DNA from: Anaerolineae bacterium
GTDB lineage: Bacteria; Chloroflexota; Anaerolineae; Aggregatilineales; Phototrophicaceae
Assembly (NCBI GenBank): GCA_022826865.1
Contig: JAJDUC010000018.1
Coordinates: forward strand, 1-39,333
Length of the DNA: 39,333 nt
Direction of reading: 5' to 3'
Shown one piece after another: positions 30,753-39,146 of the stretch. A program made the translations under genes and the position numbers. The first letter of the stretch is position 1; each line of letters begins with the position of its first letter. Below the pieces are notes generated by a model. It was not told the DNA's origin. It searched no databases and saw only the letters and a list, made by a program, of their open reading frames with translations.

Positions 30753-31574
30753 CTAATTGAGCGAGCGGCGGCGCCATGAAAGGCAGCGCCATTCCACAAG
30801 CGCCACCAGGCTGTACAAGCTGAGCGCGATGGCCGTCATGGTCAGTACGGAAACATACACGAGCGGCGTATCGTAGCGATTGCGAGCGGACGTGACCAGG
30901 TAACCCAGTCCGCGCTGGGGATTTACGAACTCGCCCACGACGGCGCCGATCACTGCCAGGGTGGAGCTTGTCTTGAGACCAGCGAGCAGCACAGGGCTGG
31001 CAGCGGGCAATTCAAGCAGGCGGAAGATTTGCCAGCGACCGGCGTCGAGCGAGCGCATCACATCCAGCAGGTTAGGGGATACGGCGCGGACGCCAGCGAT
31101 GGTATTGACAAGCGTGGGAAAGAATACGATGACGGCGGTGGTCACAACTTTGCTCGCCGGGCCCGTGCCAAACCAAATGATCAAGAGCGGCGCATAGGCC
31201 ACGATTGGCGTCGACTGAAAGGCGACAATAATCGGAGACAAGACATGTTCCAGGACGGGCGCCTTGGCGATGGCGTAGCCGATGGCCAGCCCGATGCCGA
31301 CGCCTAGCAGCAGCCCATAGAACATCTCGCCCAAAGTCGTGAAACTGTGGGCAGCCAGGCTGCCATCCGCCAGCGCATCGGCAAAGGCGGCGGCGACGTC
31401 CGCGGGCGGCGGGACGAGAATCGGCGAAATAATCTCTCGGTCGCTTATCCACAGCCAGATAAGCAGCAGAAGCAGAACCGTGGCAAGGGGCGAAAGCCGC
31501 CGCAGCGTATTGCCGCGCGCGCTCAAGGATCGCTTTTCAATCTTCGCCGTTGCGGTCCTGGATGATTCTTGCAT
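30753..31574 (-). CDS. ribX: ABC transporter permease, probable riboflavin transporter RibX
   Basis: The 273-residue inner-membrane protein of the SsuC/TauC/ThiX type has about six membrane segments. The ATPase-contact loop reads LLDVMRSLDAGRWQIFRLLELPAASPVLLAGLK, and the following AVIGAVVGEFV is typical of the group. It is first in the operon, with binding protein and ATPase following. The ATG at 31572-31574 lies inside a 9-bp stem, with GGAAAG (31581-31586) in the loop. The FMN riboswitch therefore probably limits its translation when FMN is plentiful. Naming rests on family plus riboswitch context. Confidence 0.85.
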   Translation of the reverse strand: MQESSRTATAKIEKRSLSARGNTLRRLSPLATVLLLLLIWLWISDREIISPILVPPPADVAAAFADALADGSLAAHSFTTLGEMFYGLLLGVGIGLAIGYAIAKAPVLEHVLSPIIVAFQSTPIVAYAPLLIIWFGTGPASKVVTTAVIVFFPTLVNTIAGVRAVSPNLLDVMRSLDAGRWQIFRLLELPAASPVLLAGLKTSSTLAVIGAVVGEFVNPQRGLGYLVTSARNRYDTPLVYVSVLTMTAIALSLYSLVALVEWRCLSWRRRSLN

Positions 31575-31673
31575 ATCGCGCTTTCCAGGCGAAACTTAAG
31601 AAGGGCGATATGCCATTCTGCGACGGGAGCGTAACGTCGGCGCAGGAGTGCCCGCATACTGACGCCAACACGC
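31571..31673 (-). promoter_or_regulatory. Expression platform: start-codon sequestering stem and upstream hairpin
   Basis: On the - strand, GCATATCGC (31605-31613) is the exact complement of GCGATATGC (31571-31579), which contains the ribX ATG; the Shine-Dalgarno GGAAAG (31581-31586) is in the loop. Upstream, GCGTGTTGGCG (31663-31673) pairs with CGCCGACGTTACGC (31629-31642) with a 3-base bulge. Neither hairpin is followed by a T-run, so translational control fits better than attenuation. Confidence 0.6.
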
Positions 31674-31692
31674 TGCCAGAAACAGCCTGCTC

Positions 31693-31864
31693 ACCCTTCT
31701 CCCATCCGGACTATCACCGTCGGCTTCGGTTTCTCACCGAAATCCACCTGGCAATCGCTTCGATCCCCGAAGCCTGCGGGACCGTCGCGAGTTCAGGGTC
31801 ACGGGCTTGTCATGCCGAGCATGCATCACCGCCGGTAGGGAATTCCACCCTGCCCCGAAAGGTT
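31693..31864 (-). ncRNA. FMN riboswitch (RFN element)
   Basis: Read on the - strand, the conserved blocks occur in order: TTCGGGGCAGGGTG, GGAATTCCCTACCGGCGGTGAT, AAGCCCG, a variable arm, GGTGAGAAACCGAAGCCGACGGT, and GATAGTCCGGATGGGAGAAGG. AACCTT at the 5' edge (31859-31864) can pair with AAGGGT at the 3' edge to close helix P1. These are the diagnostic bases of the FMN aptamer, which binds FMN and normally turns off riboflavin synthesis or uptake genes. It lies between the promoter at 31887-31914 and ribX. The + strand open frame over it is a shadow. Confidence 0.95.
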
Positions 31865-31886
31865 GGCTAATATGGTCTTCGCTTGC

Positions 31887-31914
31887 AGTATAACAGTAAT
31901 TGTTCAGGATTCAA
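31887..31914 (-). promoter_or_regulatory. Promoter of the riboflavin transporter operon
   Basis: On the - strand TTGAAT (31909-31914) and TATACT (31887-31892) are 16 bp apart. The predicted transcript start near 31880 lies about 16 bases before the riboswitch. The histidine kinase gene ends only 27 bp upstream. Confidence 0.6.
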
Positions 31915-31940
31915 TCTGAATCGTGGGCGCCCGCGCGCGA

Positions 31941-33197
31941 CTAGGGCAGCAGCGTGGAAGCCTTTTCGAGCGAAGATTCCTCCGGGGCCGGCATTGATGC
32001 AGCCTCGCTCTCCGCTTCAGCTTTCAGCAGGGTGAAAACAAAGCAGCCGCCGCTGCCTTGTCGATCGCCTTCCGCCCAGATGCGCCCGCCATGCGCTTCG
32101 ACAATATGCTTGCAGATCGCCAACCCAAGGCCGGTGCCCTCGTCGCCGGAGCGAGAGATGTCCGCTTGGTAAAAGCGCTCGAATATCCGCTGACGCAATT
32201 CATCGGGCACGCCCGGACCATTATCGAGGACGGAAACCGAAACCTCCTCGCCCTTTGGCGACGCCGTTATCGTAATCGCTTCTTTCTTCGGCGACCACTT
32301 GATGGCATTGTGGATGAGGTTGCCAAATACGCGTTTGATTTGATCCACATCGCAGAGAACATCCAGATTTTCCGGCACGTGGCTGACGACGAGCAGATCC
32401 TTCATCTCGGCGTGGGATTCGAAACGTTCGATGGATTCGTCGACTACCTGTTTCAGCGGAGTCTTGACGAGGCGCATGATCGACTGACCGGATTCGATCA
32501 TGGATAAATCAAGCAGCTCTTGCGACAGCCAAAGCAGGGCATCGGTCTCCATTGCAATCTCCTTGAGAGATTGAATGCTCGCCTTGCGTTTGGGTTTATC
32601 CGCGTCCAGGAACAAGCCTTCGATGATCAAGCGAATGCGAGTGATGGGCGTACGCAGCTCATGTGATATGTTGGCGACTAGATCCCGCCGCGCCCGGCTC
32701 AAGTTGACCAGGTCGGTAATATCCTGTAGCGCGATGGCGACAAAGCGCCGGCCGCCCGCGCGGGGCATCACTTGGCTGCGCGCGCGGAAATTGACAGAGC
32801 CGATGACAAATTGCTCTTCGAGCGTCTCCTCCGCCCGCAGCGTCAGCTCCACCAACGCCAGCAACTCCGGCGACTGCATGACGTCGGGCAAGCGCTTGCC
32901 GACCGCGCTGCCGCCGGAAACGATTTCGGCGGCCGATCGGTTGTGCATGCGGATAGTCAGATCTTCATCCAGCAAAAAAACAGGATCCAATAGCACATTG
33001 CTAACAGCGGCCAAGGCGGCCTTGTTTTCAAGCGCCTCGCCTTCAAGCGCCGTCAATTGCGACTGTAGTTGGGCGATGGTTGCTTCGCGCTTGACCGCGT
33101 CCGCCCTCAGGCCTTTGTTCGCGCGGCTTTGATGACTGAGGAAGAATGCCAGACCGAGGAGAGCAATAACTGCGAGCGTTAAAAGAAACTCCATCAT
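31941..33197 (-). CDS. Sensor histidine kinase with PAS domain (PhoR-like)
   Basis: The 418-residue kinase has one N-terminal membrane segment (about 3-21) and no sizeable extracellular domain. A short coiled coil (about 30-62) and a PAS domain (about 63-165) follow. The HisKA dimerisation helix has H179 in NISHELRTP. The ATPase domain has the N box NLIHNAIKWS, G1 DNGPGVP and G2 GTGLGLAICKHIVEAHGG. The acidic C-terminal tail of about 30 residues is probably disordered. Its ATG overlaps the response regulator stop by one base (TGATG). Without an extracellular sensor it probably reads a cytoplasmic or membrane signal through PAS, as PhoR does through PstSCAB/PhoU. The phosphate link is inference. 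Confidence 0.93.
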   Translation of the reverse strand: MMEFLLTLAVIALLGLAFFLSHQSRANKGLRADAVKREATIAQLQSQLTALEGEALENKAALAAVSNVLLDPVFLLDEDLTIRMHNRSAAEIVSGGSAVGKRLPDVMQSPELLALVELTLRAEETLEEQFVIGSVNFRARSQVMPRAGGRRFVAIALQDITDLVNLSRARRDLVANISHELRTPITRIRLIIEGLFLDADKPKRKASIQSLKEIAMETDALLWLSQELLDLSMIESGQSIMRLVKTPLKQVVDESIERFESHAEMKDLLVVSHVPENLDVLCDVDQIKRVFGNLIHNAIKWSPKKEAITITASPKGEEVSVSVLDNGPGVPDELRQRIFERFYQADISRSGDEGTGLGLAICKHIVEAHGGRIWAEGDRQGSGGCFVFTLLKAEAESEAASMPAPEESSLEKASTLLP

Positions 33198-33895
33198 CAG
33201 CCCTCGAAGCGGTACCCGACTCCGCGAACTGTGCTGATTCGTTTGGGGCTGGATGGATTCTCTTCGATTTTTTCTCGCAGCCAGCGGATGTGCACATCGA
33301 CGGTGCGCTTGTCCATGGGATAATAGTCGTAGCCCCAGACGTTCGTCAGAATCAGATCGCGCGAGAGAACCGCCTTAACATTCCGCATAAAGACAGTCAA
33401 CAGATCAAATTCCTTGTTGGTCAGCTTGACCTCTTCTTCATCCTTGAAGACGCGCCGGCCGGTCAGGTCAAGGCGCAGATCGCCCGATATCAATTCATCC
33501 TGTTGCAGTCCGCGGTCCATCAGCGGACGGCGCATTTGCACGCGAACGCGCGCCAGGAACTCGCCAAGACCGAAAGGTTTGACGACATAGTCATCCGCGC
33601 CGCTCTCCAGGCCGACGATCTTGTCAACTTCGGTGCCGCGCGCCGTCAACATAATGATGGGCACATCGGCGGTTCGGCTGTCATTGCGAATCATGCGGCA
33701 TAAGCTTAGACCATCCAGGCGCGGCAGCATGATATCCAGAACGATTAGGTCAAAGCTGTCGCCCTGCACCAACTCCCAGCCTGCTTCCCCGTCCGCGGCG
33801 CTGAATACGTCGTAACCCTCCGCCTGCAACTTGTCCGCGAGGTTCGCGAGCAGCTTTTCTTCGTCCTCAACCAGCAGGATTTTCTTCTTGGCCAT
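33197..33895 (-). CDS. OmpR/PhoB family response regulator
   Basis: The 232-residue regulator has a receiver domain with the acidic pair E10/D11, phospho-acceptor D54 in LIVLDIMLPRLDG, the conserved Thr/Ala switch in MLTARG and Lys in DDYVVKPF. The winged-helix DNA-binding domain ends in RTVDVHIRWLREKIEENPSSPKRISTVRGVGYRFEG-type residues. ATG 33895 gives the family start MAKKKILLVEDEE; an upstream in-frame ATG at 33952 would add 19 unrelated residues and overlap an operator-like inverted repeat. No ribosome binding site precedes 33895. It is cotranscribed with its kinase. Confidence 0.93.
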   Translation of the reverse strand: MAKKKILLVEDEEKLLANLADKLQAEGYDVFSAADGEAGWELVQGDSFDLIVLDIMLPRLDGLSLCRMIRNDSRTADVPIIMLTARGTEVDKIVGLESGADDYVVKPFGLGEFLARVRVQMRRPLMDRGLQQDELISGDLRLDLTGRRVFKDEEEVKLTNKEFDLLTVFMRNVKAVLSRDLILTNVWGYDYYPMDKRTVDVHIRWLREKIEENPSSPKRISTVRGVGYRFEG

Positions 33896-33903
33896 GTCTA
33901 CCA

Positions 33904-33958
33904 ATGGTATTATTGTCGTCCCCTTAACATAAGCCCTCTGCGCTAAATTCATGTTAAG
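33904..33958 (-). promoter_or_regulatory. Operator-like inverted repeat upstream of the two-component genes
   Basis: CTTAACAT (33923-33930) and ATGTTAAG (33951-33958) are perfect inverse copies centred 28 bp apart. TTAACA is the core of the half-site recognised by PhoP-type regulators of Bacillus. A weak -10-like TACCAT (- strand, 33904-33909) would start transcription next to the ATG, with the proximal half-site over the -35 position. Autoregulation is inferred. Confidence 0.45.
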
Positions 33959-34023
33959 ACATGAGGTGAATCTCTTAAACGTCGTGCCGTGCGACCCAGT
34001 TTCTGTGGCGCCATAGGAGTTGT

Positions 34024-34995
34024 TTATTGAGCGGAAATGGCGCGCACGCCGGCCAGGGACGTCGCGTGAAGCGCCGCCCGGCGGATAGCCCGGGCCACCA
34101 TTTCTGCGCTGTAGGCGCCGACATAGCTGGTGTCAGCCGGAATTTCACCGGTGGCCAAGGCAAAGATGGTATCGCCATCGAACATGGTATGTGAGGGATT
34201 TACGGCCCGCGCGATTCCGTCCTGCGCCATCTGCGCAACCTTTTGCGCTTGCGCCTTTGTGAGCGCGCCATTGCTGGCGACGACACCGATCACTGTGGCG
34301 TCGCGCGCCGATGCTTCCGCCTGCGCGGCAGCCATTTCTGACATTGCCCCGAGGACGGATTGAAAGCCTGCGCCATCGGCGGAGCGCAATCCGGCCAGAA
34401 TTTCCCCCTTCTCGTCGATGATATTGCCGGCCGCGTTGACGGCCATGAGCGCTGCAACAATGAGCCCATTAGGCAATTCAACAGCCGCGGAACCGATGCC
34501 GCCTTTGCTGGCGCGTTCATTGCCTCTAATCGCGCCGATTCGCGCGCCGGTTCCGGCGCCGACGCTGCCCATAGCGACTGGTTCGGCGCTGGCCGCCTCA
34601 CAAGCTTGCTGGCCGGCGCGGCCATCGGGATAGACGCTTGCGCCGATCGTTAAATCAAAGAGGATCGCCGCCGGCACGATGGGCACGATGACATCGCTGC
34701 GCGACCGGTAGCCCAGTCCTCTTTCCGCGTGCCAGCGCATCACGCCATCTGCCGCGCCCAAGCCGAATGCGCTGCCGCCGGACAGGACCACCGCGGTAAC
34801 TTCTTCCACAAGATTCTGCGCCTGGAGCAGGTCGGTCTCCCGTGTGCCGGGCGCGCCGCCGCGGACATCAACAGCGCCGACCGTTTTTGGGGGGCAGCGT
34901 ACAACCGTGCATCCGGTGGCGGCATCCAAGTCCGTATAATGGCCAACTTTTATGCCGGGTATGCGCGTCAGGGTATCATTCTTCGTCATCGTCAA
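34024..34995 (-). CDS. P1 family (S58, DmpA-like) aminopeptidase homologue
   Basis: The 323-residue protein matches the L-aminopeptidase/D-esterase family: IPGIKVGHYTD, GTRETDLL, VVLSGGSAFGLGAADGVMRW, AVNAAGN, and the C-terminal ARAVNPSHTMFDGDTIFALATG. These enzymes are made as precursors that cut themselves before a Ser or Thr, which becomes the nucleophile; the usual motif is N-[GT]-[ST]-I. Here the site reads A233-T234-V235-I236, so the nucleophile position appears to be valine and the Asn is lost. Self-processing and activity are therefore uncertain. The start at 34995 overlaps the end of the preceding DUF2007-like gene by 20 bp, implying coupled translation; a second ATG lies at 34989. 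Confidence 0.88.
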   Translation of the reverse strand: MTMTKNDTLTRIPGIKVGHYTDLDAATGCTVVRCPPKTVGAVDVRGGAPGTRETDLLQAQNLVEEVTAVVLSGGSAFGLGAADGVMRWHAERGLGYRSRSDVIVPIVPAAILFDLTIGASVYPDGRAGQQACEAASAEPVAMGSVGAGTGARIGAIRGNERASKGGIGSAAVELPNGLIVAALMAVNAAGNIIDEKGEILAGLRSADGAGFQSVLGAMSEMAAAQAEASARDATVIGVVASNGALTKAQAQKVAQMAQDGIARAVNPSHTMFDGDTIFALATGEIPADTSYVGAYSAEMVARAIRRAALHATSLAGVRAISAQ

Positions 34996-35317
34996 CGTAG
35001 TACTCCGCGCCGTCGCCGTCGTCCTGCCATATCACTTGGATCTTGTCGTTGCTGGCTTCGATCTGGTCTCTGTCTTCGGGGAATAGAAGCGCCAAAGCCC
35101 GCTCGTAATCTGGCGGCGAAACCAGTATTTTGACTTCGCCCAGGTTTCCCAAGGTGATCCCGAGCGCGTTAGCGCCCGCTTCTTGATGGATCATGGCCGG
35201 CAGCTCATGCGCCTCCAATTTGCCAAGCAGGATATGCGCTTCAGGCAGGTTATGCGTGACATATACCGCGACCCACTGTGGACCGTCGGCGGCCTGATTC
35301 GGCTTCCGAATGCTCAT
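34976..35317 (-). CDS. DUF2007-like putative signal-transducing protein
   Basis: The 113-residue soluble protein has the ferredoxin-like pattern of DUF2007. It runs VAVYVTHNLPEAHILLGKLEAHELPAMIHQEAG, a short loop, VKILVSPPDYERALALLF and a strongly acidic tail (DDGDGAEYYVDDDEE). The domain is often described as a signal-transducing or regulatory module, with no defined reaction. The open frame extends upstream to 35404, but ATG 35317 gives the normal N-terminus. It overlaps and precedes the P1 peptidase homologue. The 164-bp region to the divergent gene at 35482 must carry its promoter; none was clear. Confidence 0.75.
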   Translation of the reverse strand: MSIRKPNQAADGPQWVAVYVTHNLPEAHILLGKLEAHELPAMIHQEAGANALGITLGNLGEVKILVSPPDYERALALLFPEDRDQIEASNDKIQVIWQDDGDGAEYYVDDDEE

Positions 35318-35481
35318 CTCTTGGCGAACCCAACACCTTGCAAGTGTATATGGATTTGTGCCAAGCATATAGAATCTTGCCCTGCTGGGCAAGGCGGGAA
35401 TCACGCCGGCCGCAGGCCTCGATTTGCCCTGTCCGCGCGATATGATAGAGTTGTCGGAGTGAAGGGACTTCCGGCATAAGG

Positions 35482-37230
35482 ATGGTCATGAAGCGGCTCG
35501 GGTTCATCTTGCGCGACCATATTCATTGTCTTGCGATCACAGCTGTGTTGATCCTGATAATGACATTTCCGACTATTGAATTTGTGTTCAGGACGGATGT
35601 CTTTTGGCTGCCAACCGGCAAGAGCAGCGATGTCTTCATCGAGATCTGGGATGTTTGGTACGGGGGGCAAGTGCTCAACGGATCGGCGGACCGCTTTCAC
35701 AGCAATGCGCTGTTTTTCCCAGAGGGCGTATCACTGGTCTATCACCCGATCAATTTTCCTTATGTCATCGTGGTGAACGCGCTGCAAACCGTCATGCCGG
35801 TTTCAAATGCATTTTGCCTGGCTTATCTGCTCATCATCTACTTGTCGGCTCTTTCCGCTTATGTGTACTTGCTCTATCTGTTTGAGAACAAGTGGATTGC
35901 GCTATTCGGCGCCGTCATATTCGGCTGCAGCCCGCATGTCATCGGGCATCCGCATCATCCGAATAATGCGCTAATCGCCACGCTGCCTTGGGCCATCTAT
36001 TTCTTCCATCGCGGCCTGGTGGAGAAGCGCTGGCCGCTGGCCTTGGCCTCCGGCGTCGTGACAGGATTAACCAGCATCATCAACATCTATGCCTACATCT
36101 GTATTCTCATGACGCTGGGCGGGGGCATCATCGCATTTGCCAGGTCAAGATGGCGCGAGCAACGTTTCTGGCGGTATGTTGCTCTGTTCCTCCTGGCGCT
36201 TGTTGTCGCCAGCTTGTGGCGCATCTTTCCGATGTTGAGCGATTCGCAATCCTTTGGCGCGGCCCTGGAATGGACGGACAGCGAACGGAATCAGGATCTG
36301 ATCTCATACTTCGTCAATCACAGGAATCCGGTCGTCGGACCGGCACAGGAGTCCGCCGCCGATGCCATTTTTCCAACTGATGGCGCCAGCGCGAGACGCT
36401 TCAGCCCAACAAGTTATCTGGGATATGCGCCCCTTTTGCTCATCGGCGTCGGCCTGTTCGATAAGTCCGCTCGACGGCAAATGCTGCCTTGGCTGGCGCT
36501 GGCCGCCATCTTCCTGGTATTGCGTCTCGGCTCCTTCTTGAGCATCAACGGGATGACGTATCAGGATATTGTCCTGCCCAAGCACCACCTCAACATCTTG
36601 TTGCCCTTTATATTCGAAGCCTTTGTTGAGACGGACAACTTTATCATCGGCTGTCTCTTGCCCCTGGCGGTTCTAGCCTGCGCTGGATTATCGGCCCTGC
36701 GCAAGCGGCTGCCCGTGACGGCTTCGCGCTGGTTTGTCTTGGTGTTGATCGCCTTGACGGCGACTGAATATGTGATCCCGGTAGAGGGCAATGTCATTCG
36801 CGGAGAGCGGGTCGCCTATCTTGATTGGCTTGCGACAGAAAACAGCGAGGAGATTCGGATCATCAACTTGCCGATGGGCCGCGGCAATTCCAAGCATTAC
36901 AATCTGTTTCAAGCGCTCAGCGGCTTCCCACAGGCGGAAGGCGCGATCAGCCGCACGCCTGACGAGGCCTTCGCTTTCATCCGAGCCAATTTCATATTGA
37001 GCAACTGGTACAGTTACTTGCCGGCCACGTGCGGCGGCGGCGCGAAGGAGGCTTTCATGACGGCGTTGGACGAGCTCGACGCAACTGGATTCACCCACAT
37101 CGTCTTTCACAGATTGCGACCGCGGGCGGGCGAGATCGGGGAGAGCTTTCGCAATATTGCGCCGGCGCATAACGACGATTTTGTAGCAGTGTTCCGCCTG
37201 CAAGACTTGCGGCGGAGTTGCGCCTCGTAG
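35482..37230 (+). CDS. Polytopic membrane protein, GT-C glycosyltransferase-like
   Basis: The 582-residue protein has about ten to twelve membrane segments followed by a soluble C-terminal part (about 445-582). The first outer loop holds SSDVFIEIWDVWYGGQVLNG, then FHSNALFFPEGVSLVYHP. This acidic-residue plus W-x-x-W layout is usual in GT-C-fold membrane glycosyltransferases using polyprenyl-phosphate sugars. Histidine-rich GHPHHPNNAL follows in a later loop. It would act at the outer face of the membrane in glycan or lipid glycosylation. Its stop lies 14 bp from the stop of a convergent GT39-like gene. Enzyme activity is inferred from architecture only. Confidence 0.75.
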   Translation: MVMKRLGFILRDHIHCLAITAVLILIMTFPTIEFVFRTDVFWLPTGKSSDVFIEIWDVWYGGQVLNGSADRFHSNALFFPEGVSLVYHPINFPYVIVVNALQTVMPVSNAFCLAYLLIIYLSALSAYVYLLYLFENKWIALFGAVIFGCSPHVIGHPHHPNNALIATLPWAIYFFHRGLVEKRWPLALASGVVTGLTSIINIYAYICILMTLGGGIIAFARSRWREQRFWRYVALFLLALVVASLWRIFPMLSDSQSFGAALEWTDSERNQDLISYFVNHRNPVVGPAQESAADAIFPTDGASARRFSPTSYLGYAPLLLIGVGLFDKSARRQMLPWLALAAIFLVLRLGSFLSINGMTYQDIVLPKHHLNILLPFIFEAFVETDNFIIGCLLPLAVLACAGLSALRKRLPVTASRWFVLVLIALTATEYVIPVEGNVIRGERVAYLDWLATENSEEIRIINLPMGRGNSKHYNLFQALSGFPQAEGAISRTPDEAFAFIRANFILSNWYSYLPATCGGGAKEAFMTALDELDATGFTHIVFHRLRPRAGEIGESFRNIAPAHNDDFVAVFRLQDLRRSCAS

Positions 37231-37250
37231 CTAGATGCAAAAGGCTAGCT
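37229..37250. terminator. Small hairpin across the two convergent stop codons
   Basis: AGCTAG (37229-37234) pairs with CTAGCT (37245-37250) around a 10-base loop, followed by TTTC on the + strand. Both flanking genes end inside it. It is short, so its role as a bidirectional terminator is doubtful. Confidence 0.3.
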
Positions 37251-39146
37251 TTCGACCGAAAAACGAGCGATATCCAGCATGCGCTCGATTCTATGACCGT
37301 TGCTGACGACCATGCCCGGCTGTCTTTCTATTGTTTCGCTGTCATAAACGATGAGCTTGGCGACATATTCTGCCGCTGGCAGCGAAGCGATTTCAAATTC
37401 GAATACATCAATGGGTTCATCGCTAATGATGTGATCGACCTGTCGCAGTTTTGCGCCTTGTTCGTCGAATATCTGAATGGAAAAGGCGTAGTCTTTTCCA
37501 ATGGTATGGCGCCACCAAAGAAAGAATGTAATTGTCTCAGGCTCTTCTTCGATAAGCATGTTGCCGAGTTCGGTGCCATTGTCGTAGCGGACCTTGAAGG
37601 GCTCCGCGGCCGTGACGACTTCACAAGGAATTGTCGGCTTCAAGTAATAGTCGATAATGCTGTCGTTTGATTCCAGGAATCTATGGCAATGCCGGTAATT
37701 CTGCGAGAACCAATCCCGATATACCGGCATTAGATTCAGCTCGGTCTGCTGCGGATTGAAAATGACCCAGATACCGACCGCGTTCCTGTTGATCGCGTCC
37801 AAGGATTTAAATGTTGAAAGATTGCTCTGGATAACCAGATCGCCGACGGCATCATAGGAAATGTGGACGACGTGCTTCCAGGTCTTGAGCAGTTTTCGAT
37901 AGTGATCGATGACTCGGGAGCTAACGCGCCCCGAAGGGTGAAAGCTCAAAATAAGCTCGTTGTGACCGGGCAAGCTGGCCGACTCATAATGGAAATCTTG
38001 ATAATGCGGGAATTCTTCCTGCCTGACACTTGATGTGATGCGATTCGTGTAAAGCAAAAAATCGTATGAATCGTTGTAGATGAAAAACGCGGCAATCCAT
38101 ATTCCGGAGAAGAGCAACTGCGCGATAGGGCGTCTGGGCAGCAAGCTCAGGGCGATCGCGATGATGCAAGCCCAGGGAACCGCCAAAATGATCGTGTAGC
38201 GAAGTCGCCTTGCAATGAGCAAGGGTGTGACTTCATTTCCCAGCAGCAAAAAGAGGGTTATCAGGCTGGCAAGCAGCAAGATGTAGCGCTGAAACTTAGC
38301 CAGGCGGCGGAATCCAAGCGCGACCGCGCCGATGACCAGGGGGACTATCGGGGTCAAACCATTGGTATACAGCCCTATCAGAGCCACAACAGCTTGAATA
38401 AGGGGCAGGCCTTCGTCTTCGGGCACGGTTCTGATAGCCACGGCTTTGAAGACGACCGGCAGCCAGGGCGAAAACAGGAGCCCGGCAGCGCCCATGGCCA
38501 GGCAGACGCTCATCCAGCGCCTGCCTTTTGGAGCGAATAGAAGGTGGTAGACCCCGATCGCGGCGAGCAGCAGGACGCCAAAATAATGCACCGCAACGAT
38601 AGCGGCGGAGCCGACAATAAGCGTGAGCCAATTCCACCAGCGGACGCGCCTGCATTCCTGCGCGATTCTCCAATATTGCCATGCGACAATGGGAACGAGC
38701 ATAGACAGCAGCGAATACATTCTGACTTTGTATGTGAAATAAATGAAAAGCGACAGAAATGAGATGGCAACCGCCGCCGCCAGCGCCAAGTCATTGTCGC
38801 GGCTCAATAGGGCTAATCGGTATGTGAAGGCGATGGCAATCAGGCCGAAATAAAGCGACAGCAACCGGTAGGTGGCCAGGTCGCGCCCGAAAATATCGCG
38901 CCAAAAGCTCAAGATTATGAAATAAAGGGGTCCGTGATCCTCGCTGCGTTCGGACACACTTGTGAGCGTTTCCGCGAGGGTGAATGATGGCTGCCAATGC
39001 GAGGCGTAGAGGTGCTTAAGGGAATGCCATTCGGAGGCCCAGGACATGGGCTTTGCCGTCAGGTTCGTTAGGCCCATGAAATAGACGATGGCGAGGCAGG
39101 CAGCAATTATGGCGAAGTGCGATGATGATCGGTTTAACTGGCTCAT
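37245..39146 (-). CDS. Glycosyltransferase family 39-like membrane protein
   Basis: The 633-residue protein has an N-terminal membrane segment (about 10-28), a first outer loop with SWASEWHSLKHLY and ERSEDHGPLYFIILSFW, then many membrane segments to about 360, and a soluble C-terminal region to the end. The DHGPLY motif and the following YRLLSLYFG segment are typical of the ArnT/PMT (GT39) superfamily, which transfers sugars from polyprenyl phosphate. The acidic residue after the first membrane segment that is usual in the family may be E39. It is the last gene before the 5S rRNA gene on the same strand, 74 bp away. Donor and acceptor are unknown. Confidence 0.8.
   Translation of the reverse strand: MSQLNRSSSHFAIIAACLAIVYFMGLTNLTAKPMSWASEWHSLKHLYASHWQPSFTLAETLTSVSERSEDHGPLYFIILSFWRDIFGRDLATYRLLSLYFGLIAIAFTYRLALLSRDNDLALAAAVAISFLSLFIYFTYKVRMYSLLSMLVPIVAWQYWRIAQECRRVRWWNWLTLIVGSAAIVAVHYFGVLLLAAIGVYHLLFAPKGRRWMSVCLAMGAAGLLFSPWLPVVFKAVAIRTVPEDEGLPLIQAVVALIGLYTNGLTPIVPLVIGAVALGFRRLAKFQRYILLLASLITLFLLLGNEVTPLLIARRLRYTIILAVPWACIIAIALSLLPRRPIAQLLFSGIWIAAFFIYNDSYDFLLYTNRITSSVRQEEFPHYQDFHYESASLPGHNELILSFHPSGRVSSRVIDHYRKLLKTWKHVVHISYDAVGDLVIQSNLSTFKSLDAINRNAVGIWVIFNPQQTELNLMPVYRDWFSQNYRHCHRFLESNDSIIDYYLKPTIPCEVVTAAEPFKVRYDNGTELGNMLIEEEPETITFFLWWRHTIGKDYAFSIQIFDEQGAKLRQVDHIISDEPIDVFEFEIASLPAAEYVAKLIVYDSETIERQPGMVVSNGHRIERMLDIARFSVES

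Noticed and set aside
31550..31870. 106-codon + strand open frame over the FMN riboswitch
   Set aside because: The conserved aptamer on the other strand explains the sequence; the frame has no ribosome binding site.
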